From positions 1 through 5,870 of the forward strand of contig PTJW01000062.1 in NCBI GenBank assembly GCA_002937495.1: a DNA stretch of 5,870 nt. The letters are read 5' to 3'. Position numbers and translations under genes: made by a program. The DNA is from Pseudomonadota bacterium. Its GTDB lineage: Bacteria > Pseudomonadota > Alphaproteobacteria > UBA1280 > UBA12223. Under the pieces are notes generated by a model. That model saw only the letters and a program-made list of their open reading frames with translations, was not told the DNA's origin and searched no databases. Positions 1-5,549 of the stretch are shown here, piece by piece. The stretch's first letter is position 1; every line of letters starts with the position of its first letter.

Positions 1-10
1 ATAAAAAACC

Positions 11-39
11 TTGAAATGAAAGTAGATAGTTGTTATAAT
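11..39 (+). promoter_or_regulatory. Sigma70-type promoter of the S10 operon
   Basis: A -35 box TTGAAA (11-16, four of six consensus bases plus the common A at the end) lies exactly 17 bp before a perfect -10 box TATAAT (34-39). The spacing is optimal for the housekeeping sigma factor. Transcription would start near position 45-47, giving a leader of about 173 nt before rpsJ. It is the best promoter match I could find upstream of the operon, and it stands at the right place to drive the whole thirteen-gene block. Prediction from sequence only. Confidence 0.75.
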
Positions 40-45
40 GCATCA

Positions 46-219
46 GAATTTCAGCAACAAGAGATAATTTTCTAGGAGAAGAGAGTCTCGAAGTATTGAA
101 ATTTGCAGTCGATTAACTTATTGATTTTTAATTGATAATTTAATTAATATAAACCCTGAGCCAATGGCTTTGCAAATCTGTTTTGCAAAACAAGCTCATA
201 AATTGGGAAATTAAAGAAA
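46..219 (+). promoter_or_regulatory. Long 5' leader of the rpsJ operon
   Basis: This is the non-coding stretch between the predicted transcription start and the rpsJ start codon. It is clearly more AT-rich than the genes, with a nearly pure A/T run at about 119-153, then a hairpin at 161-206. In Gammaproteobacteria the S10 operon has a leader of similar length through which L4 represses transcription and translation; that control is not established for alphaproteobacteria, and I see no obvious copy of the L4-binding hairpin. The length and the hairpin make some form of post-transcriptional control plausible, but this is inference. Confidence 0.5.
161..206 (+). promoter_or_regulatory. Leader hairpin just before rpsJ
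   Basis: Two copies of the palindromic octamer TTTGCAAA (169-176 and 182-189) form an 8-bp stem around a 5-nt loop TCTGT. A lower stem pairs GC 167-168 with GC 194-195, with G166-U196 as a wobble, across a 4-nt bulge (190-193). A basal stem pairs CCAAT 161-165 with ATTGG 202-206. The GG of the basal stem is part of the only purine run (GGGAAA, 205-210) that might act as a Shine-Dalgarno sequence for rpsJ, so the fold could limit ribosome access. No U-tract follows it, so it is not an intrinsic terminator. Function is inferred. Confidence 0.45.
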
Positions 220-531
220 ATGGAAGTAAATTCAAATATTCGTATCCGTCTTAAGGCATATGATAGTGCTTTATTGGGTAAGTCTACTGATGAAATCGTT
301 CAAGCTGCTAAAAGAACAGGCGCTCGCGTAGTGGGTCCTATTCCTTTACCAACAAGAATCGAAAAATTCACTCTATTAAGATCTCCACACGTAAACAAGA
401 AGTCAAGAGAACAATTCGAAAGAAGAACTCACAAGAGAGTTCTTGAAATTGTTGAGCCAACTTCACAAACTATTGATGCACTAATGAAGCTAGATCTAGC
501 ATCTGGCGTAGACGTGCAAATCAAGTTATAG
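220..531 (+). CDS. rpsJ: 30S ribosomal protein S10
   Basis: S10 sits in the head of the 30S subunit; in many bacteria it also acts as NusE, binding NusB in transcription antitermination. The 103 residues match the family's usual length. Visible landmarks are NIRIRLKAYD (6-15), the conserved block GPIPLPTRIEKFT (39-51), then the loop with RSPHVNKKSREQFE (54-67) and THKR (70-73), and the C-terminal LMKLDLASGVDVQIKL. The PLPTRIEKFT block and the ending are typical of alphaproteobacteria. The ATG at 220 is the only start giving the normal N-terminus. It lacks a proper Shine-Dalgarno sequence: only GGGAAA at 205-210 and AAAG at 213-216 lie upstream, unlike every other gene here. It is the first gene of the operon and ends in TAG, which is shared with the rplC ribosome binding site. 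Confidence 0.98.
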   Translation: MEVNSNIRIRLKAYDSALLGKSTDEIVQAAKRTGARVVGPIPLPTRIEKFTLLRSPHVNKKSREQFERRTHKRVLEIVEPTSQTIDALMKLDLASGVDVQIKL

Positions 532-536
532 GAGGT
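530..536 (+). promoter_or_regulatory. rplC ribosome binding site fused to the rpsJ stop
   Basis: The sequence AGGAGGT is a near-perfect anti-16S match. It starts inside the rpsJ stop codon TAG (529-531), and the rplC ATG follows at 545 after an 8-nt gap. Ribosomes ending on rpsJ would be placed directly on this site, which favours coupled translation. It is the strongest Shine-Dalgarno sequence in the window, in contrast to the weak one at rpsJ. Confidence 0.85.
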
Positions 537-544
537 AATTAAAA

Positions 545-1186
545 ATGAGAACAGGTTTAATTACAACTAAGGTTGGTATGACAAGAGTTTTCAATGAACA
601 AGGTAAAGCTGTTCCAGTAACAGTTCTACAGGTAAGAGATTGCCAAGTAGTTCAAAAGAAAACAACAGGTGTAGATGGTTACAACGCTATTCAGTTAGGT
701 ATGGGTGCTAAAAAAGCAAGCAGAACTAACAAGCCATTAGCAGGTCACTTTGCTAAAGCTAACGTTGAGCCAAAACAATACGTAAGAGAATTCAGAGTAT
801 CTGAAGAAAACCTATTAGAAGTTGGTACAGCTCTAAATGCTGATCACTTTGAAGCTGGCGCAATTGTTGATGCACAAGCAATCACAATTGGTAAAGGTTT
901 CCAAGGTGGTATGAAGAGACACAACTTCGGTGGTCTAAGAGCATCTCATGGTGTTTCTATTTCTCACCGTTCACTAGGTTCAACAGGTCAATGTCAAGAT
1001 CCAGGTAAAGTTTTCAAAGGTAAGAAAATGGCTGGTCACATGGGTGCTAAGATGAGAACTCAACAAAACTTAGAAGTTGTTGAAATCTCAGCTGAAGAAG
1101 GTCTAATCCTTGTTAAGGGTTCAGTACCAGGCGCTAAAGGTGGTGTGGTTCTTGTTAAAGACGCTGTTAAGATGCTAAATAAATAG
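545..1186 (+). CDS. rplC: 50S ribosomal protein L3
   Basis: L3 binds 23S rRNA early in 50S assembly, and its long central extension reaches the peptidyl transferase centre. The protein has 213 residues, close to the usual 205-220. It opens with the family start GLITTKVGMTRVF (4-16). The central loop reads KGFQGGMKRHNFGG (117-130), SHGVSISHRSLGSTGQ (134-149), then DPGKVFKGKKMAGHMGAK (152-169). Gln151 aligns with E. coli Gln150, the residue methylated by PrmB, so the modification site is kept. The C-terminal barrel includes LILVKGSVPGAKGG (187-200). The HNFGGLRASHGVSISHRSLGS stretch, with GG-ASHG in place of the enterobacterial version, is of the alphaproteobacterial type. It follows rpsJ by 13 nt and ends in TAG, overlapped by the rplD ribosome binding site. 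Confidence 0.98.
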   Translation: MRTGLITTKVGMTRVFNEQGKAVPVTVLQVRDCQVVQKKTTGVDGYNAIQLGMGAKKASRTNKPLAGHFAKANVEPKQYVREFRVSEENLLEVGTALNADHFEAGAIVDAQAITIGKGFQGGMKRHNFGGLRASHGVSISHRSLGSTGQCQDPGKVFKGKKMAGHMGAKMRTQQNLEVVEISAEEGLILVKGSVPGAKGGVVLVKDAVKMLNK

Positions 1187-1199
1187 AGGAACTTGATCG

Positions 1200-1817
1200 A
1201 TGAAATTTGATATCATAAATTTTGATGGTGCTAAACAAGGTGAAGTTTCACTAGCTAAAGAAGTATTTGGTTTAGAATCAAGAGTAGACCTAATGCACCG
1301 CTACGTAATGTGGCAGGAGCAAAACGGTCGTGTTAAGACAGCTCACACTAAGGGTAGATCAGATGTATCTTACTCTACTAAGAAGATCGTAAGACAAAAA
1401 GGTTCTGGCGGTGCTCGTCACGGTGACAGAAACGTTAACATCTTCCGTGGTGGTGGTGTTGTATTTGGTCCTAGACTACACACAGTTTCACACAGCATGC
1501 CTAAAAAAGTTAGAGCATTAGCTATTAAATCAGCTTTATCAACTAAAGCTACAGCTAATCAAGTAACAATTTTAGACCAAGCTAAACTAGAAGAAGTGAA
1601 GACTAAAGTGTTAGCAACTAAGCTAGCTAAGCTAAACTTAGAGAATGCACTGTTCGTAGTTGATTCAGTTGACGAGAAATTCGCACTATCAGCAAGAAAC
1701 TTACCGCATGTAAAAGTAATTCCTTCATCAGCTTTAAATGTTTATGACATTTTAAGAGCAGATAACTTAGTAATTACTAAAGATGCGTTGTCTTTAATTG
1801 AAGCTCGTTATAAATAG
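1200..1817 (+). CDS. rplD: 50S ribosomal protein L4
   Basis: L4 is an early 23S-binding protein whose extended loop lines the narrow part of the peptide exit tunnel; in gammaproteobacteria it also represses its own operon. The 205 residues match the family. The tunnel loop is recognisable as TKGRSDVSYSTKKI (50-63), RQKGSGGARHG (65-75) and FRGGGVVFGPR (82-92), followed by MPKKVRALAIKSALSTKA (100-117). The C-terminal domain has the usual LNVYDILRADNLVITKDAL (179-197) and ends EARYK. The loop segment DRNVNI (76-81) varies from the more common basic version but lies in a variable part. The ATG at 1200 follows GAGGA (1186-1190) at good spacing. It is 13 nt after rplC and 11 nt before rplW. Whether L4 acts on the leader of this operon cannot be told from sequence. 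Confidence 0.97.
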   Translation: MKFDIINFDGAKQGEVSLAKEVFGLESRVDLMHRYVMWQEQNGRVKTAHTKGRSDVSYSTKKIVRQKGSGGARHGDRNVNIFRGGGVVFGPRLHTVSHSMPKKVRALAIKSALSTKATANQVTILDQAKLEEVKTKVLATKLAKLNLENALFVVDSVDEKFALSARNLPHVKVIPSSALNVYDILRADNLVITKDALSLIEARYK

Positions 1818-1828
1818 GAGTATAAAAG

Positions 1829-2116
1829 ATGGATCGTAATTATCAAATTATTAAACGTCCACTGATTACAGAGAAGACAACTATGATTGCTGAAAACAAC
1901 ACTTACGCTTTCGAAGTATTAAAAGATGCTGACAAAGTTGAAGTAAAAAATGCAATTGAAGCTATTTTTAATGTAAAAGTTGAAAAGGTTAACATCCTAA
2001 ACCAATCAGGTAAAACTAAAAGATTTAGAGGTAAGCCTGGTAAGAGAAACGATGTTAAAAAAGCTTATGTTCGTCTGCAAGAAGGTCAAGCACTTGACCT
2101 AACAGCAGGTTTGTAA
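1829..2116 (+). CDS. rplW: 50S ribosomal protein L23
   Basis: L23 lies beside the exit of the peptide tunnel, where trigger factor and the signal recognition particle dock. The 95 residues are normal for the family. It shows the N-terminal IIKRPLITEKTT (7-18), the AIEAIFNVKVEKVN stretch (42-55), the basic loop GKTKRFRGKPGKRNDVKKAYV (61-81, written here only to locate it), and the C-terminal strand RLQEGQALDLTAGL (82-95). The GKTKRFRG loop and the LTAGL-type end resemble alphaproteobacterial L23. The start at 1829 is preceded by AGGAG (1816-1820), which shares AG with the rplD stop TAG. It ends in TAA, 22 nt before rplB, the widest gap inside the operon. Confidence 0.97.
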   Translation: MDRNYQIIKRPLITEKTTMIAENNTYAFEVLKDADKVEVKNAIEAIFNVKVEKVNILNQSGKTKRFRGKPGKRNDVKKAYVRLQEGQALDLTAGL

Positions 2117-2138
2117 GAAATAAGAAAGGACGTATAAG

Positions 2139-2975
2139 ATGGCTTTAGTAACGTACAAAGCTACATCACCGGGTAGAAGACAGTTAGTTACTGTAGACAG
2201 AAGTGAGCTAAGCAAAGAGTCTCCAGAGAAAAGCTTATTAGCTCCTCTGAAGAAAAATGCTGGTAGAAACAACACTGGTAGAATTACAGTAAGACACCGT
2301 GGTGGTGGCCATAAAAGAAAATATAGAATTATTGACTTTAAAAGAACTAAATGGGATATGGAAGCTACAATCGAAAGATTAGAGTATGACCCAAATAGAA
2401 CTGCGTTTATCGCATTAATTCGTTATGAAGATGGTGAATTATCATACATCCTAGCTCCACAAAGAGTTAAGGTTGGTGATAAAGTGATTGCTAGTTCAAA
2501 GGCAGATGTTATCCCAGGTAACGCAATGCCACTTAAGAACATTCCAGTAGGTACAGTAATCCACAATATTGAAATGAAACCAGGTAAAGGTGGTCAAATC
2601 GCTAGATCAGCAGGTGCTTACGCACAACTTGTTGGTAAAGACGGTGGCTACGCAATGATTAGACTTGCATCAGGTGAACAAAGATTAGTTCACGAAGCAT
2701 GCATGGCTACAATTGGTGCAGTTTCAAACTCAGATCACGCTAACACTAACTTAGGTAAAGCTGGTCGTAAGAGATGGATGGGTATTAGACCTACAGTTCG
2801 TGGTGTAGTAATGAACCCGGTAGATCACCCACATGGTGGTGGTGAAGGTAAAACTTCTGGTGGTAGACACCCGGTTACTCCTTGGGGTAAACCAACTAAA
2901 GGTGCTAGAACACGTAATAAGAAGAAGGCTTCATCATCTATGATCGTAAGAACAAGACACGATAGGAAGAAATAA
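2139..2975 (+). CDS. rplB: 50S ribosomal protein L2
   Basis: L2 is the most conserved large-subunit protein; it is needed for subunit joining and supports the peptidyl transferase centre. The 278 residues fit the usual 273-280. Landmarks are YKATSPGRRQLVTVD (6-20), the basic block NNTGRITVRHRGGGHKRKYR (44-63), the RNA-binding core with LEYDPNRTAFIALI (81-94), GNAMPLKNIPVGT (127-139), and near the end NPVDHPHGGGEG (226-237) followed by GGRHPVTPWGKPTKGARTR (241-259). His230 aligns with E. coli His229, the residue linked to peptidyl transferase activity. The start has AAAGGA (2125-2130) 8 nt upstream. It stops just 2 nt before rpsS, whose ribosome binding site lies within the last rplB codons. 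Confidence 0.98.
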   Translation: MALVTYKATSPGRRQLVTVDRSELSKESPEKSLLAPLKKNAGRNNTGRITVRHRGGGHKRKYRIIDFKRTKWDMEATIERLEYDPNRTAFIALIRYEDGELSYILAPQRVKVGDKVIASSKADVIPGNAMPLKNIPVGTVIHNIEMKPGKGGQIARSAGAYAQLVGKDGGYAMIRLASGEQRLVHEACMATIGAVSNSDHANTNLGKAGRKRWMGIRPTVRGVVMNPVDHPHGGGEGKTSGGRHPVTPWGKPTKGARTRNKKKASSSMIVRTRHDRKK

Positions 2976-2977
2976 TC

Positions 2978-3250
2978 ATGCCAAGATCAATTAAAAAAGG
3001 ACCATTTGTGGATCACCACTTAATGAAGAAAGTGGAAGTAGCACTTGAATCAACTAAGAAAACAGTGATTAAAACATGGTCAAGAAGATCTGTGATCATG
3101 CCTGAGTTCATCGGCCTGACATTCGCAGTTCACAATGGTAATAAATTTATCCCAGTGTTAATTACAGACCAAATGATCGGTCACAAGTTAGGTGAATTTG
3201 CACCTACTCGTACTTTCGGTGGTCATGGTGATAAAAAAGCTAAGCGATAA
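2978..3250 (+). CDS. rpsS: 30S ribosomal protein S19
   Basis: S19 is in the 30S head, where it pairs with S13 and contacts the A-site tRNA region and bridge B1a. The 90 residues are within the usual 87-95. It begins PRSIKKGPFVDHHLMKK (2-18), continues IKTWSRRSVIMPEFIGLTF (31-49) and carries the family signature ITDQMIGHKLGEFAPTRTF (62-80) followed by GGHG. The ATG at 2978 is only 2 nt after the rplB stop; its Shine-Dalgarno AGGAAG (2964-2969) is inside rplB, so the two are very likely translated in a coupled way. The stop TAA merges with the rplV ribosome binding site TAAGGAG (3248-3254). Confidence 0.98.
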   Translation: MPRSIKKGPFVDHHLMKKVEVALESTKKTVIKTWSRRSVIMPEFIGLTFAVHNGNKFIPVLITDQMIGHKLGEFAPTRTFGGHGDKKAKR

Positions 3251-3263
3251 GGAGATTTAGAAA

Positions 3264-3635
3264 ATGGCTAAACAAAAACAAGCTCGTCGTTTAGGTAATC
3301 ATCAAGCACAAGCAGTGCTAAGAGGTGTTAAAACATCACCTCAAAAAGCAAGACTAGTGCTAGACCTAATCAGAGGTAAGTCTGTAGAACACGCTTTAAC
3401 AGCTCTTAAGTTTTCTAAAAAGAAAGCTGCTAGACTGACTTTAGGTGCTCTAGAATCAGCTATCGCTAACGCAGAAAACAACCACAACTTAAACGTTGAT
3501 AAACTAGTTGTTGATGCTTGCTTCGCTGACAAGGGATTAGTTATGAAAAGAGGTAGACCAAGAGCGAGAGGTCGTTTTGGTAAAATCCTTAAACCAACTT
3601 GCCACATTACAGTTGTGGTAGCAGAAAAGGAGTAA
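3264..3635 (+). CDS. rplV: 50S ribosomal protein L22
   Basis: L22 binds all domains of 23S rRNA, and its long beta-hairpin lines the peptide exit tunnel next to L4, a place where macrolide-resistance changes occur in other bacteria. It has 123 residues, slightly longer than the 110 of E. coli, as is common in alphaproteobacteria because of an N-terminal extension. Visible are VKTSPQKARLVLDLIRGKSV (22-41), SAIANAENNHNLNVDKL (65-81), and the C-terminal hairpin KRGRPRARGR (95-104) with KPTCHITVVVAEKE (110-123), which fits the L22 family signature. The ATG at 3264 follows TAAGGAG. The stop is 4 nt before rpsC, whose AAGGAG (3627-3632) lies in the last rplV codons. An antisense open frame across this gene is only a shadow. 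Confidence 0.97.
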   Translation: MAKQKQARRLGNHQAQAVLRGVKTSPQKARLVLDLIRGKSVEHALTALKFSKKKAARLTLGALESAIANAENNHNLNVDKLVVDACFADKGLVMKRGRPRARGRFGKILKPTCHITVVVAEKE

Positions 3636-3639
3636 CGGT

Positions 3640-4278
3640 ATGGGTCAAAAAGTAAATCCAAAAAGCTTACGTTTAGGCGTTAACCGTACTTGGGACTCAA
3701 GATGGTTTGCAAACGAAGAGAGCTACTCTCAGTTCATTAAAGAAGACTACGAAATCCGTAAATTCTTAAAAGCTGAACTTAAAAAAGCTGGTATTTCAAA
3801 GATTGTTATCGAGAGACCAGTAGGTAAGTGCAAGGTTACAATTCACACAGCTAAGCCTGGTGTTGTAATTGGTAAGAAGGGCGCGGATATCGAAACACTT
3901 AAAAACAAGATTCAAAAACACACTGAATCTGAAGTGTTCGTTAATATCGTAGAAGTAAGAAAACCAGATACAGACGCACAGCTAATCGCTGAAAACATCT
4001 GTTCACAACTTGAGCGTCGTGTTGCTTTCAGAAGAGCTATGAAAAGAGCTGTTCAAAACGCAATGGGTCAAGGTGCAGAAGGTATCAGAATTAACTGTTC
4101 AGGTAGACTTGGTGGTGCTGAAATCGCTAGAACTGAGTGGTACCTAGAAGGTAGACTACCACTACACACATTCCGTAATGATGTTGACTACGGCTTTGCT
4201 GAAGCTCTAACAGTTTACGGTATCATCGGTGTTAAGGTGTGGGTTAACCACGGCGAAAAAGTATCGATTGAAAGATAG
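3640..4278 (+). CDS. rpsC: 30S ribosomal protein S3
   Basis: S3 forms part of the mRNA entry tunnel on the 30S head and contributes to the ribosomal helicase. It starts with the canonical GQKVNPKSLRLGVNRTWDSR (2-21). The KH type-2 domain follows, with IVIERPVGKCKVTIHTAKPG (55-74) and the GKKG loop (78-81, in VVIGKKGADIETL). The C-terminal domain holds ERRVAFRRAMKRAVQNAM (125-142) and GIRINCSGRLGGAEIARTEW (148-167). Arg131, Arg132 and Lys135, which match the E. coli helicase residues by number, are all present. At 212 residues it ends at GEKVSIER and lacks the roughly 20-residue charged tail of E. coli S3 (233 aa); the core fold is complete. It ends in TAG, part of the AGGGAG site of rplP. Confidence 0.98.
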   Translation: MGQKVNPKSLRLGVNRTWDSRWFANEESYSQFIKEDYEIRKFLKAELKKAGISKIVIERPVGKCKVTIHTAKPGVVIGKKGADIETLKNKIQKHTESEVFVNIVEVRKPDTDAQLIAENICSQLERRVAFRRAMKRAVQNAMGQGAEGIRINCSGRLGGAEIARTEWYLEGRLPLHTFRNDVDYGFAEALTVYGIIGVKVWVNHGEKVSIER

Positions 4279-4289
4279 GGAGTAGTCAA

Positions 4290-4706
4290 ATGTTATTACA
4301 ACCAAAGAAAAGAAAATTCCGTAAGGCTCATAAAGGTAGAATCCACGGTAACGCTAAAGGCGGTACAGAGGTTTCTTTTGGTCAGTATGGTCTAAAAACT
4401 CTAGAAGCTGAAAGACTAACAGCTCGTCAAATCGAAGCTTGCCGTCGTGCAGTAGCTAGAGCTTTAGGTAAAGGTGGTAGAGTATGGGTAAGAATCTTCC
4501 CAGATTTACCAGTATCTAAAAAGCCAGCGGAAGTTAGAATGGGTAAAGGTAAGGGTTCAGTTGAGTTCTGGGCAGCTAAAGTGAAACCTGGCCGTGTAAT
4601 GTATGAAATCGCTGGTGTAAACGAAGAAGTTGCACGTGAAGCATTTAGATTAGGTGCTATGAAGCTTCCTATGAAGACTCGCTTCGTACAGCGTCATGCA
4701 AAATAA
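4290..4706 (+). CDS. rplP: 50S ribosomal protein L16
   Basis: L16 lies near the A-site and contacts the elbow of A-site tRNA; it joins the 50S late in assembly. The 138 residues match the usual 136-140. It reads LLQPKKRKFRKAHKGRIHG (2-20), LTARQIEACRRAVARAL (43-59), GRVWVRIFPDLPVSKKPAEV (63-82), the signature RMGKGKGSVEFW (83-94), and AREAFRLGAMKLPMKTRFV (115-133). Arg83 aligns with E. coli Arg81, hydroxylated by RoxA (YcfD) there; the target residue is present, but whether a hydroxylase exists is unknown. The start at 4290 has AGGGAG (4277-4282), overlapping the rpsC stop. It ends in TAAGGA, which serves as the next gene's ribosome binding site. Confidence 0.98.
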   Translation: MLLQPKKRKFRKAHKGRIHGNAKGGTEVSFGQYGLKTLEAERLTARQIEACRRAVARALGKGGRVWVRIFPDLPVSKKPAEVRMGKGKGSVEFWAAKVKPGRVMYEIAGVNEEVAREAFRLGAMKLPMKTRFVQRHAK

Positions 4707-4709
4707 GGA
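4704..4709 (+). promoter_or_regulatory. rpmC ribosome binding site fused to the rplP stop; decides the start
   Basis: TAAGGA joins the rplP stop TAA (4704-4706) to a Shine-Dalgarno core AAGGA. Three ATG triplets follow. The one at 4714 is too near and hits TGA after two codons. The one at 4719 has a 9-nt gap and gives an MKMTEI start. The one at 4725 has a 15-nt gap. Spacing favours 4719 as the rpmC start, with 4725 as a possible but weaker alternative. Confidence 0.7.
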
Positions 4710-4718
4710 ATAAATGAT

Positions 4719-4919
4719 ATGAAAATGACAGAAATCCGTTCTTTATCTAAAGAGAAACTAGTTGAACAACTAGAAACTCTTAGAAAAGAAGAAATGAATC
4801 TGAAGTTTCAGAAAGCTGCAGGTCAGTTAGAAAAGCCTCACAGAATTGCTGAAGTAAGAAAAGCAATCGCTCAGGTTAAAACAGAAATGACAGCAAGAAA
4901 AAGTGGAGGTAACCAGTAA
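4719..4919 (+). CDS. rpmC: 50S ribosomal protein L29
   Basis: L29 is a small helical-hairpin protein next to L23 at the tunnel exit. The 66 residues fit the usual 60-70. Two long helices can be seen: residues 3-35, including LSKEKLVEQLETLRKEEMNL and KFQKAAGQLEK after it, then the family signature KPHRIAEVRKAIAQVKT (39-55). The FQKAAGQLEKPHRIAEVR form is close to alphaproteobacterial L29. The short tail TARKSGGNQ is variable. The start at 4719 is chosen by Shine-Dalgarno spacing; removing the first two residues (ATG at 4725) would also give a plausible protein. Its stop overlaps the rpsQ start by one base (TAATG, 4917-4921), so the two should be translationally coupled. Confidence 0.96.
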   Translation: MKMTEIRSLSKEKLVEQLETLRKEEMNLKFQKAAGQLEKPHRIAEVRKAIAQVKTEMTARKSGGNQ

Positions 4920-5161
4920 TGCCTAAAAGAATTCTAGAAGGTACTGTGGTTAGTGATAAAAACGATATGACAGTAGTTGTATCTGTAGAGAGAGCTGTTA
5001 AGCACCCTCTATACGGTAAAATTATTAGAACATCTAAAAAATATCACGCTCATGATGAAAACAACCAGTTCAAAACTGGCGATGTTGTAAAAATCATTGA
5101 GTCAAAACCTTATTCAAAACTAAAACGCTGGACTGTTTTAACTGAAACAGAAGAAGCTTAA
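4919..5161 (+). CDS. rpsQ: 30S ribosomal protein S17
   Basis: S17 is an early-assembling OB-fold protein that binds helix 11 of 16S rRNA in the 30S body. The 80 residues match the family. It starts PKRILEGTVVSDKNDMTVVV (2-21), then VERAVKHPLYGKIIRTSKKY (23-42), with HAHDENNQFKTGDVVKI (43-59) and SKLKRWTVL (66-74). The HAHDENN block and KRWTV ending are normal family features, and the short tail ETEEA is variable. Translation starts at the A of the rpmC stop (1-nt overlap); its Shine-Dalgarno GGAGGT (4905-4910) is inside rpmC. In E. coli the S10 operon ends with this gene, but here rplN follows after 18 nt without room for a terminator and promoter. Confidence 0.98.
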   Translation: MPKRILEGTVVSDKNDMTVVVSVERAVKHPLYGKIIRTSKKYHAHDENNQFKTGDVVKIIESKPYSKLKRWTVLTETEEA

Positions 5162-5179
5162 GGTAGGAGAATTTAGAAA

Positions 5180-5548
5180 ATGATCCAAACAGAAACAAGA
5201 CTAGATGTTGCTGATAACTCAGGTGCAAAGGAAGTTCTTTGTATTAAAGTTCTAGGTGGTTCTAAAAGAAGATACGCTAGAGTTGGTGATGTTATTGTTT
5301 GCTCTGTAAAACAAGCTCTACCAAACGGTAAAGTTAAAAAGGGTGACGTAGTTAAAGCTGTTGTTGTTCGTCAATCGAAAGAAGTGATGAGAAATGACGG
5401 TACAGCTATCAGATTCGATAACAACGCGGCTGTAGTAATCGACAAGAAGAACGAGCCAATTGGTACACGTATTTTTGGCCCAGTAGCAAGAGAGCTACGT
5501 GCTAAAAAATTCATGAAAATCGTATCATTAGCACCGGAGGTATTATAA
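5180..5548 (+). CDS. rplN: 50S ribosomal protein L14
   Basis: L14 lies at the subunit interface, forms bridge B5/B8 with 16S rRNA and is the contact point of the silencing factor RsfS in other bacteria. It has exactly 122 residues, the standard length. The beginning is MIQTETRLDVADNSGAKEVL (1-20), and the family signature spans 60-86 with RNDGTAIRFDNNAAVVID (71-88). It ends IGTRIFGPVARELRAKKFMK (94-113) and IVSLAPEVL. The ATG follows TAGGAGA (5164-5170). It is the first gene of the spc block, but the 18-nt gap after rpsQ means it most likely shares the upstream transcript. Its last codons contain GGAGG (5536-5540), the rplX ribosome binding site. An antisense open frame over the 3' half is a shadow. 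Confidence 0.98.
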   Translation: MIQTETRLDVADNSGAKEVLCIKVLGGSKRRYARVGDVIVCSVKQALPNGKVKKGDVVKAVVVRQSKEVMRNDGTAIRFDNNAAVVIDKKNEPIGTRIFGPVARELRAKKFMKIVSLAPEVL

Positions 5549-5549
5549 G

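Noticed and set aside
1..75. Frame open from the window edge to TAG at 73-75, possibly the tail of an upstream gene, or a 19-codon ORF from ATG 16
   Set aside because: It overlaps the promoter, has no Shine-Dalgarno sequence, and the residues resemble neither the EF-Tu end nor another expected neighbour. Transcripts from the predicted promoter would start after its ATG.
121..150. Second promoter candidate, TTGATT (121-126) with TAATAT (145-150)
   Set aside because: Both boxes match only four of six consensus bases with an 18-bp spacer, in a stretch so A/T-rich that such matches arise easily. The 11-39 promoter is far better.
161..210. Intrinsic terminator or attenuator before rpsJ
   Set aside because: The hairpin is followed by GAAATTAAAG rather than a run of T, and its stem is weak in G/C, so rho-independent termination is unlikely on the + strand; the - strand also lacks a T run next to it.
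3341..3661. Open frame of 106 codons on the - strand across rplV
   Set aside because: It lies wholly opposite rplV and the first codons of rpsC, which are unmistakable; its protein has no recognisable family features and no fitting ribosome site. A coding shadow.
4714..4722. ATG at 4714 as start of rpmC or of a mini-ORF
   Set aside because: The frame stops after two codons (ATG ATA TGA); the rpmC reading frame starts at 4719.
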